From an uncultured Lachnospiraceae bacterium (GTDB lineage: Bacteria > Bacillota > Clostridia > Lachnospirales > Lachnospiraceae), in the NCBI GenBank assembly GCA_947567595.1, contig CANOMQ010000028.1:1-56239 (forward strand): a stretch of 56,239 nt of DNA, given 5' to 3'. This document shows positions 43,787 to 51,468 of the stretch, piece after piece. The notes beneath the pieces are model-generated. The model was not told where the DNA came from, did not search any database, and was given only the letters and a program-made list of their open reading frames with translations. Positions within the stretch are counted from its first letter, which is position 1. Every line of letters starts with the position of its first letter. Made by a program: the position numbers and the translations under genes.

Positions 43787-44764
43787 ATGGCAACTATATA
43801 TGACGGGGCATTTCGGACAATCTTAAATGACTGTCGGAAGCTGATTATTCCTGTAATCAATGAAATTTTCGGGGAAACATATACGGGGGAAGAGGAAATC
43901 CGCTTTTCCCCCAACGAGCATTTTTTAGACCAACAGGACGAGGCAGATATAGAGCGGATTACGGACACGAATTTTACAGTTCTCGGGAAGGTGCCAAAGA
44001 AATACCATGTTGAGTGCGAAAGCAGCCTGCCGGATGGGAAAATCACGGTAAGGCTTTTTGAGTACGATGCCCAAATAGCGCTTGATGAGGGCGAGGTTAT
44101 GGAGGAGACACTGACCGTTACATTTCCAAATACGGCGGTTTTGTACTTACGGACTTACAAAAAGACACCGGATAAAATGAAATATGTGATTGTCACGCCG
44201 GGCGGAACAGTCATGTATGATGTGCCAATCATGAAGGTACAGGCATATACACTGAATGATATTTTTGAAAAAGGTTTGCTGATGCTGATTCCGTTTTACA
44301 TTTTTTCACATGAGAAAGGGTTTCCGGAGTATAATAGTAATGGGCAGAAACTGGCAGAACTGAAGGCAGAATATCAGAAAATCTTGGAAAGGCTTGACGA
44401 ACTGGAACAGCAGGGAGTGATTGGGGCGTTTGACAAGCGGACAATCATAGAGCTCTCCGGTGATGTGATTAAGGAAATTGCACAAAAGTATGAGAATGTG
44501 CAGAAAGGTGTAGGTGATATGATGAGCGGAGCATTGATTGAAACAAGTGCAAGAACTATATTGAATCAAGGGATAAGTCAGGGAATAAGTCAGGGAATAA
44601 GTCAGGGAATAAGTCAGGGAAGGCTTCAGGGGATTAGTCAAAATCAGAGAGAGACGGCACTTAGGATGTTAAAAAGAGGAAAAATGACAATTGAGGAAAT
44701 TGCAGAGGATACAGGTCTTAGTGTTGAGGAAGTGGAACAGCTTGCAGGGCTTCAGACAGTGTAG
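43787..44764 (+). CDS. Rpn family recombination-promoting nuclease/putative transposase
   Basis: The 325-residue protein fits the PD-(D/E)XK Rpn group common in Lachnospiraceae. TIYDGAFRTILNDCRKLIIP and EIFGETYTGEEEIRFSPNEH begin the core; KKYHVECESSLPDG carries the E-x-E type catalytic region; TPGGTVMYDVPIMKVQAYTL and LLMLIPFYIFSHEK follow. The C-terminal part holds a repeat of GISQ (at 44570-44618) and a small HTH-like end (GKMTIEEIAEDTGLSVEEVE). The repeat and the end look like an add-on to the nuclease. Role in recombination or anti-phage defence is inferred. Confidence 0.85.
   Translation: MATIYDGAFRTILNDCRKLIIPVINEIFGETYTGEEEIRFSPNEHFLDQQDEADIERITDTNFTVLGKVPKKYHVECESSLPDGKITVRLFEYDAQIALDEGEVMEETLTVTFPNTAVLYLRTYKKTPDKMKYVIVTPGGTVMYDVPIMKVQAYTLNDIFEKGLLMLIPFYIFSHEKGFPEYNSNGQKLAELKAEYQKILERLDELEQQGVIGAFDKRTIIELSGDVIKEIAQKYENVQKGVGDMMSGALIETSARTILNQGISQGISQGISQGISQGRLQGISQNQRETALRMLKRGKMTIEEIAEDTGLSVEEVEQLAGLQTV
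44570..44618 (+). repeat. 12-bp tandem repeat in the Rpn gene
   Basis: Four consecutive copies of GGGAATAAGTCA (first copy GGGATAAGTCA is one base shorter in its A-run) encode GISQ units. The unit is a multiple of three, so changes in copy number keep the frame and would alter a flexible linker before the C-terminal HTH-like segment. Confidence 0.8.
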
Positions 44765-44789
44765 GACAATGAAGAGTAGGAGGTGCCTT

Positions 44790-44978
44790 ATGACAGCAAT
44801 TAGGCAGGAGGCAATTCAAATGTTGGAAAAAGTACCAGAAGATAAACTGCGTTTTGTAATTCAGATTATGCAGGGCGTGAATGGACTGTTGGGAACATCT
44901 GACGCAAAAGGAGAAGAAGCTATATGTTCTTTACAAATGATAAACAGCTTCGACAAGAGAAGGAACTTCCGTGTATGA
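44790..44978 (+). CDS. Antitoxin-like small protein, probably truncated
   Basis: A 62-residue product beginning MTAIRQEAIQMLEKVPEDKL, then RFVIQIMQGVNGLLG, the pattern of Clostridia antitoxin-like proteins that precede VapC or RelE toxins. The expected continuation ending EKY is absent: after AICSLQMINSFDKRRN the frame ends. RBS AGGAGG at 44778-44783. No toxin gene follows. Probably a decayed antitoxin. Confidence 0.5.
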   Translation: MTAIRQEAIQMLEKVPEDKLRFVIQIMQGVNGLLGTSDAKGEEAICSLQMINSFDKRRNFRV

Positions 44979-45152
44979 CAATGGAAGATATTTGATAAAG
45001 GGATGATTTAAACAGTGGTCAAACGTTTGCTTTATGCATATTGATTCTATGAAAAAGTAGTGCGAAAATGGTATGAATCATAGAAAGGGAAATTAAAATG
45101 ATTCAGCATATACTTGAATAATCTAAAAAGTAAAATGAAAGGATGTGGTGTT

Positions 45153-45506
45153 ATGGTGGCAACGGAAACTGTAACGATAAAAGTGCCGGCAGGAATGTCA
45201 AAATATTTGAATAATATGGATTTAGAATCGGAGCTGACGAGAAATGCCCTTTTGTTGTATCCGGCTATACTTAATCAAACCATATCTCATGGCGGTGCAG
45301 CTGAAATCTTGGGAATTAGGAAATCCGAACTGATTGATATTTATGACAGACTGGGGTATTCGTATCTTGATATGACAATGGACGAACTTGATTCCGAATT
45401 AGAAATGTTTAGACAGTTGAAAAAAAGGAGGCTGCAAAATGATTGTTGTTTCAGACACAACACCATTAATATCTCTCCTCAAAATTGGGCGTATAGACTT
45501 GCTTGA
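45153..45506 (+). CDS. UPF0175-like antitoxin
   Basis: The protein starts MVATETVTIKVPAGMSKYLN and continues LESELTRNALLLYPAILNQT, HGGAAEILGIRKSELIDIYD, the HTH-containing pattern of UPF0175 family antitoxins, which usually sit before a DUF3368 toxin gene. The natural end is probably DELDSELEMFRQLKK; the last residues (KRRLQNDCC...) overlap the toxin start. The start at 45153 is chosen by homologous beginning and GGATGTGG upstream. The partner toxin is deleted. Confidence 0.7.
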   Translation: MVATETVTIKVPAGMSKYLNNMDLESELTRNALLLYPAILNQTISHGGAAEILGIRKSELIDIYDRLGYSYLDMTMDELDSELEMFRQLKKRRLQNDCCFRHNTINISPQNWAYRLA

Positions 45507-45620
45507 AAGTTTGTTTGGTAAAGTAGTGATACCGCAGGAAGTATTTGAACAGCGTCTGCTCAAATAGGGCTAAAGGTTATGCGAACGATAGGTGAGCTTA
45601 TATTATATTTATGGAAATAA
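45439..45620 (+). pseudogene. DUF3368 PIN-like toxin, internally deleted
   Basis: The ATG at 45439, after AAAGGAGG, reads MIVVSDTTPLISLLKIGRID and LLESLFGKVVIPQEVFEQRL, the DUF3368/PIN start with its catalytic Asp, then stops at 45565. Immediately after, one frame shifted, IGLKVMRTIGELILYLWK resembles the end of the same family. The central part with the other acidic residues is missing. It overlaps the antitoxin frame. Confidence 0.65.
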
Positions 45621-45656
45621 TATGGTTAAAAGGTTTTATGAAAGGTGGCAGTAGAT

Positions 45657-45902
45657 ATGTCAACATTACAGGAACAGGCTGTTTAGATGATATGTGGATT
45701 ATCAGATGATAATGTAAGCTTTTTGATTGAGATTATCCAAAGGCTTATGCCCGAGCAGTATGGAAGCGGAGATGAAAAAATTCACGCATTTCATAGACTG
45801 GATACTGCGCGAGCAGAAATCAGGAAGTATTTACCTGATGATTTTAATCCCAATAAAGAATTAGAGGAGGTGCGTGCAGAGCGATATGGCGATATTAGTT
45901 GA
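45657..45902 (+). pseudogene. Antitoxin-like gene interrupted by a TAG
   Basis: From the ATG at 45657 the product reads MSTLQEQAV, then TAG (45684-45686) where Gln (CAG) is expected, then MICGLSDDNVSFLIEIIQRL and PEQYGSGDEKIHAFHRLDTA to ERYGDIS. The same antitoxin type is seen at 44790. One base change created the stop. A restart at the ATG 45687 is possible and would give 71 residues. Confidence 0.7.
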
Positions 45903-46005
45903 TACAAATGTGATTACTGATTTCCTTATGACAAGAGAACCATTTTATAAAGCATCATCAGAGAATATAAAGCGGCATATTTCATTTGCGATAATCAAGG
46001 CATAA
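45886..46005 (+). pseudogene. VapC-type PIN toxin, 3'-truncated
   Basis: The ATG at 45886 reads MAILVDTNVITDFLMTREPF and YKASSENI, the first strand and helix of a PIN-domain RNase (D6 catalytic), then a short unrelated tail (KRHISFAIIKA) and stop at 46005. The remaining about 100 residues are missing. It overlaps the end of the antitoxin-like frame by 17 bp, typical of vapBC operons. Confidence 0.65.
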
Positions 46006-46108
46006 AATATGCTGTTTTTGTATTTTATATTCAATTGTAAGGGTGTAAATACTTATATGAATTTTCACGTCATTATGGGGCATTCCATTTTTGATATGTG
46101 AATGTCTT

Positions 46109-46681
46109 TTAAGATGGATTTTTTGCGGATTTTTGTCTGTTGATTATTTCTGCCATTACAATCCTGTCCAGCCGTTCTTGGCGCTTTTTTGTTGCGGTCT
46201 TATTCTCATGCCGCTTTTTCCCTGTTTTAAAGTTTACAGTATTGACCGCAAAATGCATATGGAGATGCTTTTCGGTTCCGTCCGGTCTGTGGACGCCGTA
46301 ATATACCTGAAATCCGTCATCATAGAAATCCTGCGCCATGCTGCGCGCGATTTCCTCAACGGGAATGTCATTTTCATAAATTGCCTCCTGCGCCTCTTCG
46401 GAAAACGAATATATTTCATGGTCGATATAACGCCCGAAATCGCCTTTGCGCTCGTGCAGCAGTTGGACGCACCGGAACTGTCTGATTGTCATGTCGATGC
46501 CTGTAAAGTCGGTTGCACCCATTGCCCCGCGGCAGATTAAGTCGTTCTTGGATGTTCCGCTTTCGCGGGCGATATATCGGATTACGTTTTTGATGGAGTC
46601 TTGGGTTTGATAATTGCCTTTTCCTGCTTTGTTGAGCAGTATGCCGCCTGTCTGCGGTATGTCAGTTGTTTGTGTCATCAT
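46109..46681 (-). CDS. Relaxase/mobilization nuclease (MobP-like), short form
   Basis: The 190-residue protein has the histidine triad in KHLHMHFAVNTVN, preceded by YDDGFQVYYGVHRPDG, and DSIKNVIRYIARESGTSKND near the start, as in MOB relaxases that nick at oriT. It ends soon after the triad (LDRIVMAEIINRQKS), whereas full relaxases have another 200-300 residues, so it may be truncated or a minimal type. It overlaps the MobC-like gene by 20 bp, as in mobilizable transposons. Confidence 0.75.
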   Translation of the reverse strand: MMTQTTDIPQTGGILLNKAGKGNYQTQDSIKNVIRYIARESGTSKNDLICRGAMGATDFTGIDMTIRQFRCVQLLHERKGDFGRYIDHEIYSFSEEAQEAIYENDIPVEEIARSMAQDFYDDGFQVYYGVHRPDGTEKHLHMHFAVNTVNFKTGKKRHENKTATKKRQERLDRIVMAEIINRQKSAKNPS

Positions 46682-46993
46682 AAATTCCCCCCAAATTCAA
46701 ATTATTTTCCTGTATGTAAGCGATTAAATGATTATCCTTTACCTCAAATTCAGTTGTGCGTGCACTGGAAGCCGATTCTGTTGAGAGGTAAAGTTCGTTT
46801 ACCAGATTCCAAAGTTCGACAGCGTCGGGTATGAGCTGCAGAAGCTCATGTTTATCGTCCATGCAGCAATTGAGTATATAGCTGCTGAGTGTCTTGCCGT
46901 ATAATCTTGCTTTCTCCTGCAATTCTTTTTTCTGCTCTTTGGAAACCCTTATCTTGATTTCCGCGTCTTTATTATTTTTATGTATTGTGTCAT
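46662..46993 (-). pseudogene. MobC-like relaxosome accessory protein, frameshifted near its start
   Basis: From the ATG at 46993 (minus) the product reads MTQYIK and then a run of five A (46975-46979) shifts the frame; a sixth A would continue NNKDAEIKIRVSKEQKKELQ and then EKARLYGKTLSSYILNCCMD. Without the change no proper start fits; the longest intact frame starts at 46922. The RVSKEQKKELQEKA pattern is that of MobC/RHH mobilization proteins. It lies directly upstream of and overlapping the relaxase. A sequencing error is possible. Confidence 0.6.
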
Positions 46994-47389
46994 AACTTTT
47001 TATTTTTTAGAATTATTATTAAAGTTATTATTCCTTTTAAGATTATCATTTGATATTATCATTATCTTTCTATACCTCCTCTTACTCCTGTTATTAAGAT
47101 GATAAAGTTCCTTTATAAGGCATCTCTTTGTAGCAGGTACGCAGAGTTCTTATTTTTTTGCCATCAAATCATTTCCCTCTTTTGATGTGACTGTTTTCCT
47201 CCTCTCCTTTTTGGTGGGAACAATGCTTTTTTGATGATTATCAGCGTGTAGGTTTGGAAATAAAAATAATTATTTTTGAAAACGCTTTAACAGGAAGATA
47301 ATGACAGACCGTGAATGGTATTGGATGGTCATGAGTGAAAAAATGAAAGGATGTTTTTAGGACTGTTTTGGTTCGGAAAGGGGTAATAG
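46994..47389. other. AT-rich region upstream of the mobilization genes, possible oriT
   Basis: About 400 bp with no convincing gene. It is very AT-rich, with repeats of ATTATT/ATTATCATT near 47010-47060 and GATGATTATC near 47235. A 19-codon frame (MTDREWYWMVMSEKMKGCF) at 47301-47360 has AGGAAG in front. In mobilizable elements oriT lies just before mobC, which is this place, but no nick-site motif was recognised. It also holds the start of the excisionase-like gene. Confidence 0.35.
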
Positions 47390-47545
47390 ATGGATAAATC
47401 ATATATGACAGTGAAGGAATTTTGTGAGAGGCTGCAGGTCAGCACATCGACGGTTTACAGAATGATTAAGGCAGGACAGATTCCGGCGGTGAAATTTGGG
47501 CGGTATTGGAAAATCCCGTGGAGTGTTTTTGACACGATAAGGTAG
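47390..47545 (+). CDS. Excisionase-like helix-turn-helix protein
   Basis: A 51-residue protein that reads MDKSYMTVKEFCERLQVSTS, TVYRMIKAGQIPAVKFGRYW, KIPWSVFDTIR: the complete MerR-like HTH of the excisionase/DNA-binding family that accompanies tyrosine integrases. GGAAAGGGG lies 10 nt before the ATG. No integrase is in the window; it may lie beyond or be lost. It supports an excisable element here. Confidence 0.85.
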   Translation: MDKSYMTVKEFCERLQVSTSTVYRMIKAGQIPAVKFGRYWKIPWSVFDTIR

Positions 47546-47608
47546 CCTTTTGTTGCAATAATTGTGTGGTTGCATGTAGTAGCTATGCATAGGTATCTGT
47601 ATGAAAGT

Positions 47609-47923
47609 TTAAGGAATGTTAAAAAAGCCTGTTAATGCTGCCGCTTGGACGATTTGCGGTTTGGCAGCCTGCAGGGAGGTATCTGACTGGACATCTTCAA
47701 AATCAAGGAATTTAAGGGGAGCCACGTTGAGTACGGCGGCAATATCAAACAGGGTATCCAAAGAAAGCGCCTTTATGATGTTGGGTGCTTCTAAATGTCC
47801 GATGAATGCGGGCGTTAATCCGGTCGCTTCTGCAAGCTCTTCCTGTGTTAATCCGCGCAGCTTGCGGTAATAGGCGATTTTCAGTCCGATTTGGCGGTAG
47901 TTTTCTGCATAAATCTGTTTCAT
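47609..47923 (-). CDS. XRE family transcriptional regulator
   Basis: A 104-residue protein with one HTH domain: NYRQIGLKIAYYRKLRGLTQ, EELAEATGLTPAFIGHLEAP and FDIAAVLNVAPLKFLDFEDV, then a short tail. The start at 47923 follows GGAGGAAT. It is divergent from the WYL regulator and could control the mobile module or itself. Confidence 0.88.
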   Translation of the reverse strand: MKQIYAENYRQIGLKIAYYRKLRGLTQEELAEATGLTPAFIGHLEAPNIIKALSLDTLFDIAAVLNVAPLKFLDFEDVQSDTSLQAAKPQIVQAAALTGFFNIP

Positions 47924-48264
47924 GGGCAATTCCTCCGTTTGTAATTGTTTTGGCAGATAAATAACAATGATATTTTGTTTTTTTTATGGTAACGAATTGC
48001 CGAAGTAATTGACATGGATATACAAATATATTATTATATCTGATAGATATAAATATAGATGCAACTGTAAAACACACTGCAGTACAGAGAAACAGGTTAA
48101 AGATAATTCTTCAATAAAAACTGGCGGTTATGATAGGTCTTTTTTAGAGGCAATATGTTTTGCTTTCATTTTGTAAAAAGCCGCAATAAAATTTGCACAT
48201 CGTCATATTGTGTCGTTGTGGAAATTTATAATATTCATATACTCTTTGAGAAGGGAGGTAATGA
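47924..48264. other. Divergent intergenic region between XRE and WYL genes
   Basis: A 340-bp AT-rich region with no gene. It contains a near-consensus promoter (48009-48037) directed to the WYL gene, and a TATAAT at 48227 that may be a second -10 with no clear -35. The WYL ATG follows AAGGGAGG at 48250-48257. Confidence 0.5.
48009..48037 (+). promoter_or_regulatory. Strong promoter ahead of the WYL cluster
   Basis: TTGACA (48009-48014), a 17-bp spacer and TATTAT (48032-48037). It would give a leader of about 220 nt before the WYL start and probably drives the five-gene cluster. Confidence 0.65.
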
Positions 48265-49227
48265 ATGGACGACGTAACAAGGGCATTGTTCCTTTACTCT
48301 AAACTTATTGAAGGGAAAAGCATCAACAAGGCAGTATTCACTACGGAATATAATTGTTCCGGCAGAACATTTGACAGGGATATTGAACGGATTCGGTTAT
48401 TTTTAAGTGAATCCTACAGTGTGTCGGAAGTAATATATGACAGGGGCAGAAATGCTTATTACATGAGCGGAACAGAACGGGCAGAACTGGATTCAGTGGA
48501 ATATTTATTTTTAAAGCGTATTTTGACGGATACAAAAGTACTTCGAGAGGACGAATATAAGACACTGATGTCACACTTGCTGTCCGGTACGGAGAAATCC
48601 CAATCGTTTGATTTGCTGAATAAAGAACCGTACAACGGCTATCGTTCGCCGTTACATAATAAGGCATTGCTGAAAATACACAAGGATTTGGTGCTTGTCA
48701 TACAATACAGGAAGTGTATCCGAATGAAGTATTTCAAAAGTAACGGAGAGGAGGTTGAACGGGATGTCATTCCGTGTGCGGTCAGGTATGATTTGGGTTA
48801 TCTGTACCTGATTGGATACAGGGAAGATAAAATGGACGAGTATCCGGCTTATTTTCGGCTGGACAGGATTTATTCCTTTGAAATCACGAGAAATCAGACA
48901 ATCCGAGAGCAGGAAAAAATCAGGACATACATGGAATGCTGTTTTAGCGGAGTGGTTCAGATGTATGGCGGCAACTTTGTTGAGATTACGCTTGAATGTA
49001 AGGAAGATTACTTTTCATATGTATATGACAAGTTCCGAAATGCAGAAATTGTGGAGCAGGATAAGGAGCTGCTGACAGTAAAAATCGGTGCTTTTGAGGA
49101 CGGCTTTGTCCGATGGCTGATGGGACAGTCGCAGGATAGGGTGGCACTGCTTGGTCCTGAGAGCACAAAAAATAAACTTGTAGAGAGCGCAAGAAATATC
49201 ATGAAAAAATACGGAGGTAAAGGCTGA
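48265..49227 (+). CDS. WYL domain-containing transcriptional regulator
   Basis: The 320-residue protein has an N-terminal winged HTH (ALFLYSKLIEGKSINKAVFT, NCSGRTFDRDIERIRLFLSE) and a central WYL/Sm-like domain (VIQYRKCIRMKYFKSNGEEV, RDVIPCAVRYDLGYLYLIGY, YPAYFRLDRIYSFEITRN), then a C-terminal WCX-type domain. In the canonical motif W-Y-L the sequence here has YLYLIGY. WYL proteins often control phage-defence loci and sense nucleic acid ligands. It is the first gene of a tight five-gene cluster; only 1 bp separates it from the next ATG. Its last codons are duplicated downstream at 50847. Confidence 0.92.
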   Translation: MDDVTRALFLYSKLIEGKSINKAVFTTEYNCSGRTFDRDIERIRLFLSESYSVSEVIYDRGRNAYYMSGTERAELDSVEYLFLKRILTDTKVLREDEYKTLMSHLLSGTEKSQSFDLLNKEPYNGYRSPLHNKALLKIHKDLVLVIQYRKCIRMKYFKSNGEEVERDVIPCAVRYDLGYLYLIGYREDKMDEYPAYFRLDRIYSFEITRNQTIREQEKIRTYMECCFSGVVQMYGGNFVEITLECKEDYFSYVYDKFRNAEIVEQDKELLTVKIGAFEDGFVRWLMGQSQDRVALLGPESTKNKLVESARNIMKKYGGKG

Positions 49228-49788
49228 TATGGCAAAGAAGATAAGATTTCCATTGGAAATGGAAAACGGGGTCGCGGTTCGTAACATGGTGGAGCTAAGG
49301 GAGCATTTTTCATTGGCAAAAGTGTTGGAGTATTTTGAAAACGGGAAACTGGTGGTATGGCTGAGAGACCATTATGAAAACGACATAGCTGATGCGGTTG
49401 AGGCATTGGGGAAAGATGAACAGGATTTAGCAAGGAAACTTAGTGAAATTTTTGACATTCCGTATGATGAGAATGCGGAGGAAGAGCTGGAAAGGGCGGC
49501 GGAGCGCGCGGAACGGTTGAAACGGCTGAAAGAATATACGGATGAGGAACGGTTTTGGGATAAGGTTGATAATGTCGCTTTTGAACAGGACGAGCTGTAT
49601 GATTTGCTTGACGAGGATGCGGAGACGATTTATCTGTGCGGAGAACGGTTTTCGATACCGCTGTCAAAGTCGGGCGTTCAGTATATTGGAGTGAACAATC
49701 CAACGGTTGTTGTTGATTCGAAAGTTTTGGTTGACTGGGAGAAGAAAGGAATATCGCTGGAAGGGGTTGTTTTTGATGATAAGTATCA
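49167..49788 (+). repeat. 622-bp direct repeat, copy 1
   Basis: From AAAAAATAAACTTGTAGAGA in the last codons of the WYL gene through the first about 187 codons of the following gene. The second copy at 50847-51468 is 1680 bp further and nearly identical, with scattered single-base differences, most of which change few residues. Confidence 0.9.
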
Positions 49789-50842
49789 AAAAATAGTGAA
49801 TGAAAATTCTCAAGAGTTTATAGAGGAAGAAGACGAGGAAATTCGGAAACTGGAGATACTTAAAGAATATGGCATAGATGAATGGAAACTCGGCATGGTA
49901 GCCTTTAATCAAGATGAATTAAATGATTTGCTTGGTAATTATGAGAATTCTATTTATTTATATGGTGAACATTTTTCGATTTCGTTGGATATGATAGATC
50001 AAGAATATATAAATCATAATAAAAGGACTCTTGTTCCTTTGGAAGTGGATGAATATGACCTTTATGAAAGTCGTTCACGTATCAATTTTGAAGGTATTAA
50101 TAATCCGACAATTACAATTGACTCCGATTTATATGATTTTTGCGAAAAAAATATCTCTTTTGAAGGTGTAAAATTTTCGGATGATAATTTTAGAAAAGCA
50201 AATTTGGTTAAGAATGCTTTTTATGAGTATTACGGTTCTTTCGGTAAATGGAGATGGAAGGAAGAGGAGAAAAATCGACCATCAATCTATGAAGTATTTA
50301 AAAGCACCGCATTTGACCAAGCTGACTTATCAACACTGGTACATAATGGAGTAAATCCGATTTACCTGACAGGTAATGGACCTTTTTATATTTCGGCGGA
50401 TAAAAAGAATATGAAATATATTGGCAGGAATTGCAGCGATGAAGATAATCCAAATGTAATCATTGATTCGACAGGATATGTTAATTTGCCGGAAAAAGGT
50501 ATCGTACTTGAAGAGGTAAATATTGATGGTATGGAGTATGACAGCGAATTAGAGGAATTAGAGTATATGGAATTTGTGGAGGCTTATGAGGAACGGTTTG
50601 CTGGTGCAGGAGAAGGAGATGCAGATAAAGCATATACAGATTATAAGAATTTTATGAAAAACTATCAAAAAACACATCCTCAAGATGATATTACATCAGA
50701 AGAAAGTTATGAGATGTTTTTTAACTCTTATAGCTCTGACAAAAATTCTCAATCTATTCTACCAACAGCAGGATTGGTAGGAGCAGCAGCAACAGCAGGA
50801 TTGCGGGAAGCATTATTATTTCTACAAAAGAAAGTGCCTTGA
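49229..50842 (+). CDS. Variable effector-like protein with three repeated modules
   Basis: The 537-residue protein has no recognised family name. Residues 1-80 form a domain KIRFPLEMENGVAVRNMVEL, REHFSLAKVLEYFENGK, a recurring N-terminal domain in Clostridia conflict-type proteins by my recognition. Then a module of about 75-100 residues occurs three times at about 112-187, 222-320 and 358-437: each has xxAFxQDELxxLL, IYLxGExFSI, NNPTVxxDS and GISLEGVxFxD, suggesting a beta-helix-like or stacked fold. The end is Gly/Ala-rich and hydrophobic (LVGAAATAGLREALLFLQ). The latter two thirds are AT-richer than the N-terminus, consistent with replacement. Function unknown. Confidence 0.8.
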   Translation: MAKKIRFPLEMENGVAVRNMVELREHFSLAKVLEYFENGKLVVWLRDHYENDIADAVEALGKDEQDLARKLSEIFDIPYDENAEEELERAAERAERLKRLKEYTDEERFWDKVDNVAFEQDELYDLLDEDAETIYLCGERFSIPLSKSGVQYIGVNNPTVVVDSKVLVDWEKKGISLEGVVFDDKYQKIVNENSQEFIEEEDEEIRKLEILKEYGIDEWKLGMVAFNQDELNDLLGNYENSIYLYGEHFSISLDMIDQEYINHNKRTLVPLEVDEYDLYESRSRINFEGINNPTITIDSDLYDFCEKNISFEGVKFSDDNFRKANLVKNAFYEYYGSFGKWRWKEEEKNRPSIYEVFKSTAFDQADLSTLVHNGVNPIYLTGNGPFYISADKKNMKYIGRNCSDEDNPNVIIDSTGYVNLPEKGIVLEEVNIDGMEYDSELEELEYMEFVEAYEERFAGAGEGDADKAYTDYKNFMKNYQKTHPQDDITSEESYEMFFNSYSSDKNSQSILPTAGLVGAAATAGLREALLFLQKKVP

Positions 50843-50846
50843 CCTG

Positions 50847-51468
50847 AAAAAATAAACTTGTAGAGAACGCAAGAAATATCATGAAAAAATACGGAGGTAA
50901 GGACTGATATGGCAAAAAAGATAAGATTTCCATTGGAAATGGATAACGGGGTTGCAGCTCGTAACATGGTGGAGCTAAGGGAGCATTTTTCTTTGGCAAA
51001 AGTGTTGGAGTATTTTGAAAACGGGAAACTGGCGGTATGGCTGAGAGACCATTATGAAAACGACATAGCTGATGCGGTTGAGGCATTGGGGAAAGATGAA
51101 CAGGATTTAGCAAGGAAACTTAGTGAAATTTTTGACATTCCGTATGATGAGAATGCGGAGGAAGAGCTGGAAAGGGCGGCGGAGCGCGCGGAACGGTTGA
51201 AACGGCTGAAAGAATATACGGATGAGGAACGGTTTTGGGATAAGGTTGATAATGTCGCTTTTGAACAGGACGAGCTGTATGATTTGCTTGACGAGGATGC
51301 GGAGACGATTTACCTGTGCGGGAAACGGTTTTCGATACCGCTGTCAAAGTCGGGCATTCGGTATATTGGGATAAACAATCCGACGGTTGTTGTTGATTCG
51401 AAGGTTTTGGTTGATTGGGAAGAGAAAGGGATATCGCTTGAAGGGGTTGTTTTTGATGATAAGTATCA
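50847..51468 (+). repeat. 622-bp direct repeat, copy 2
   Basis: Includes a 3' remnant of the WYL gene (KNKLVENARNIMKKYGGKD then stop, 50847-50907) that is not needed for any gene here, so the order of events was tandem duplication of a segment spanning the WYL end and the next gene's start. The copies differ at a small number of positions (for example E12D, V17A, Q160R-type changes). Confidence 0.9.
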
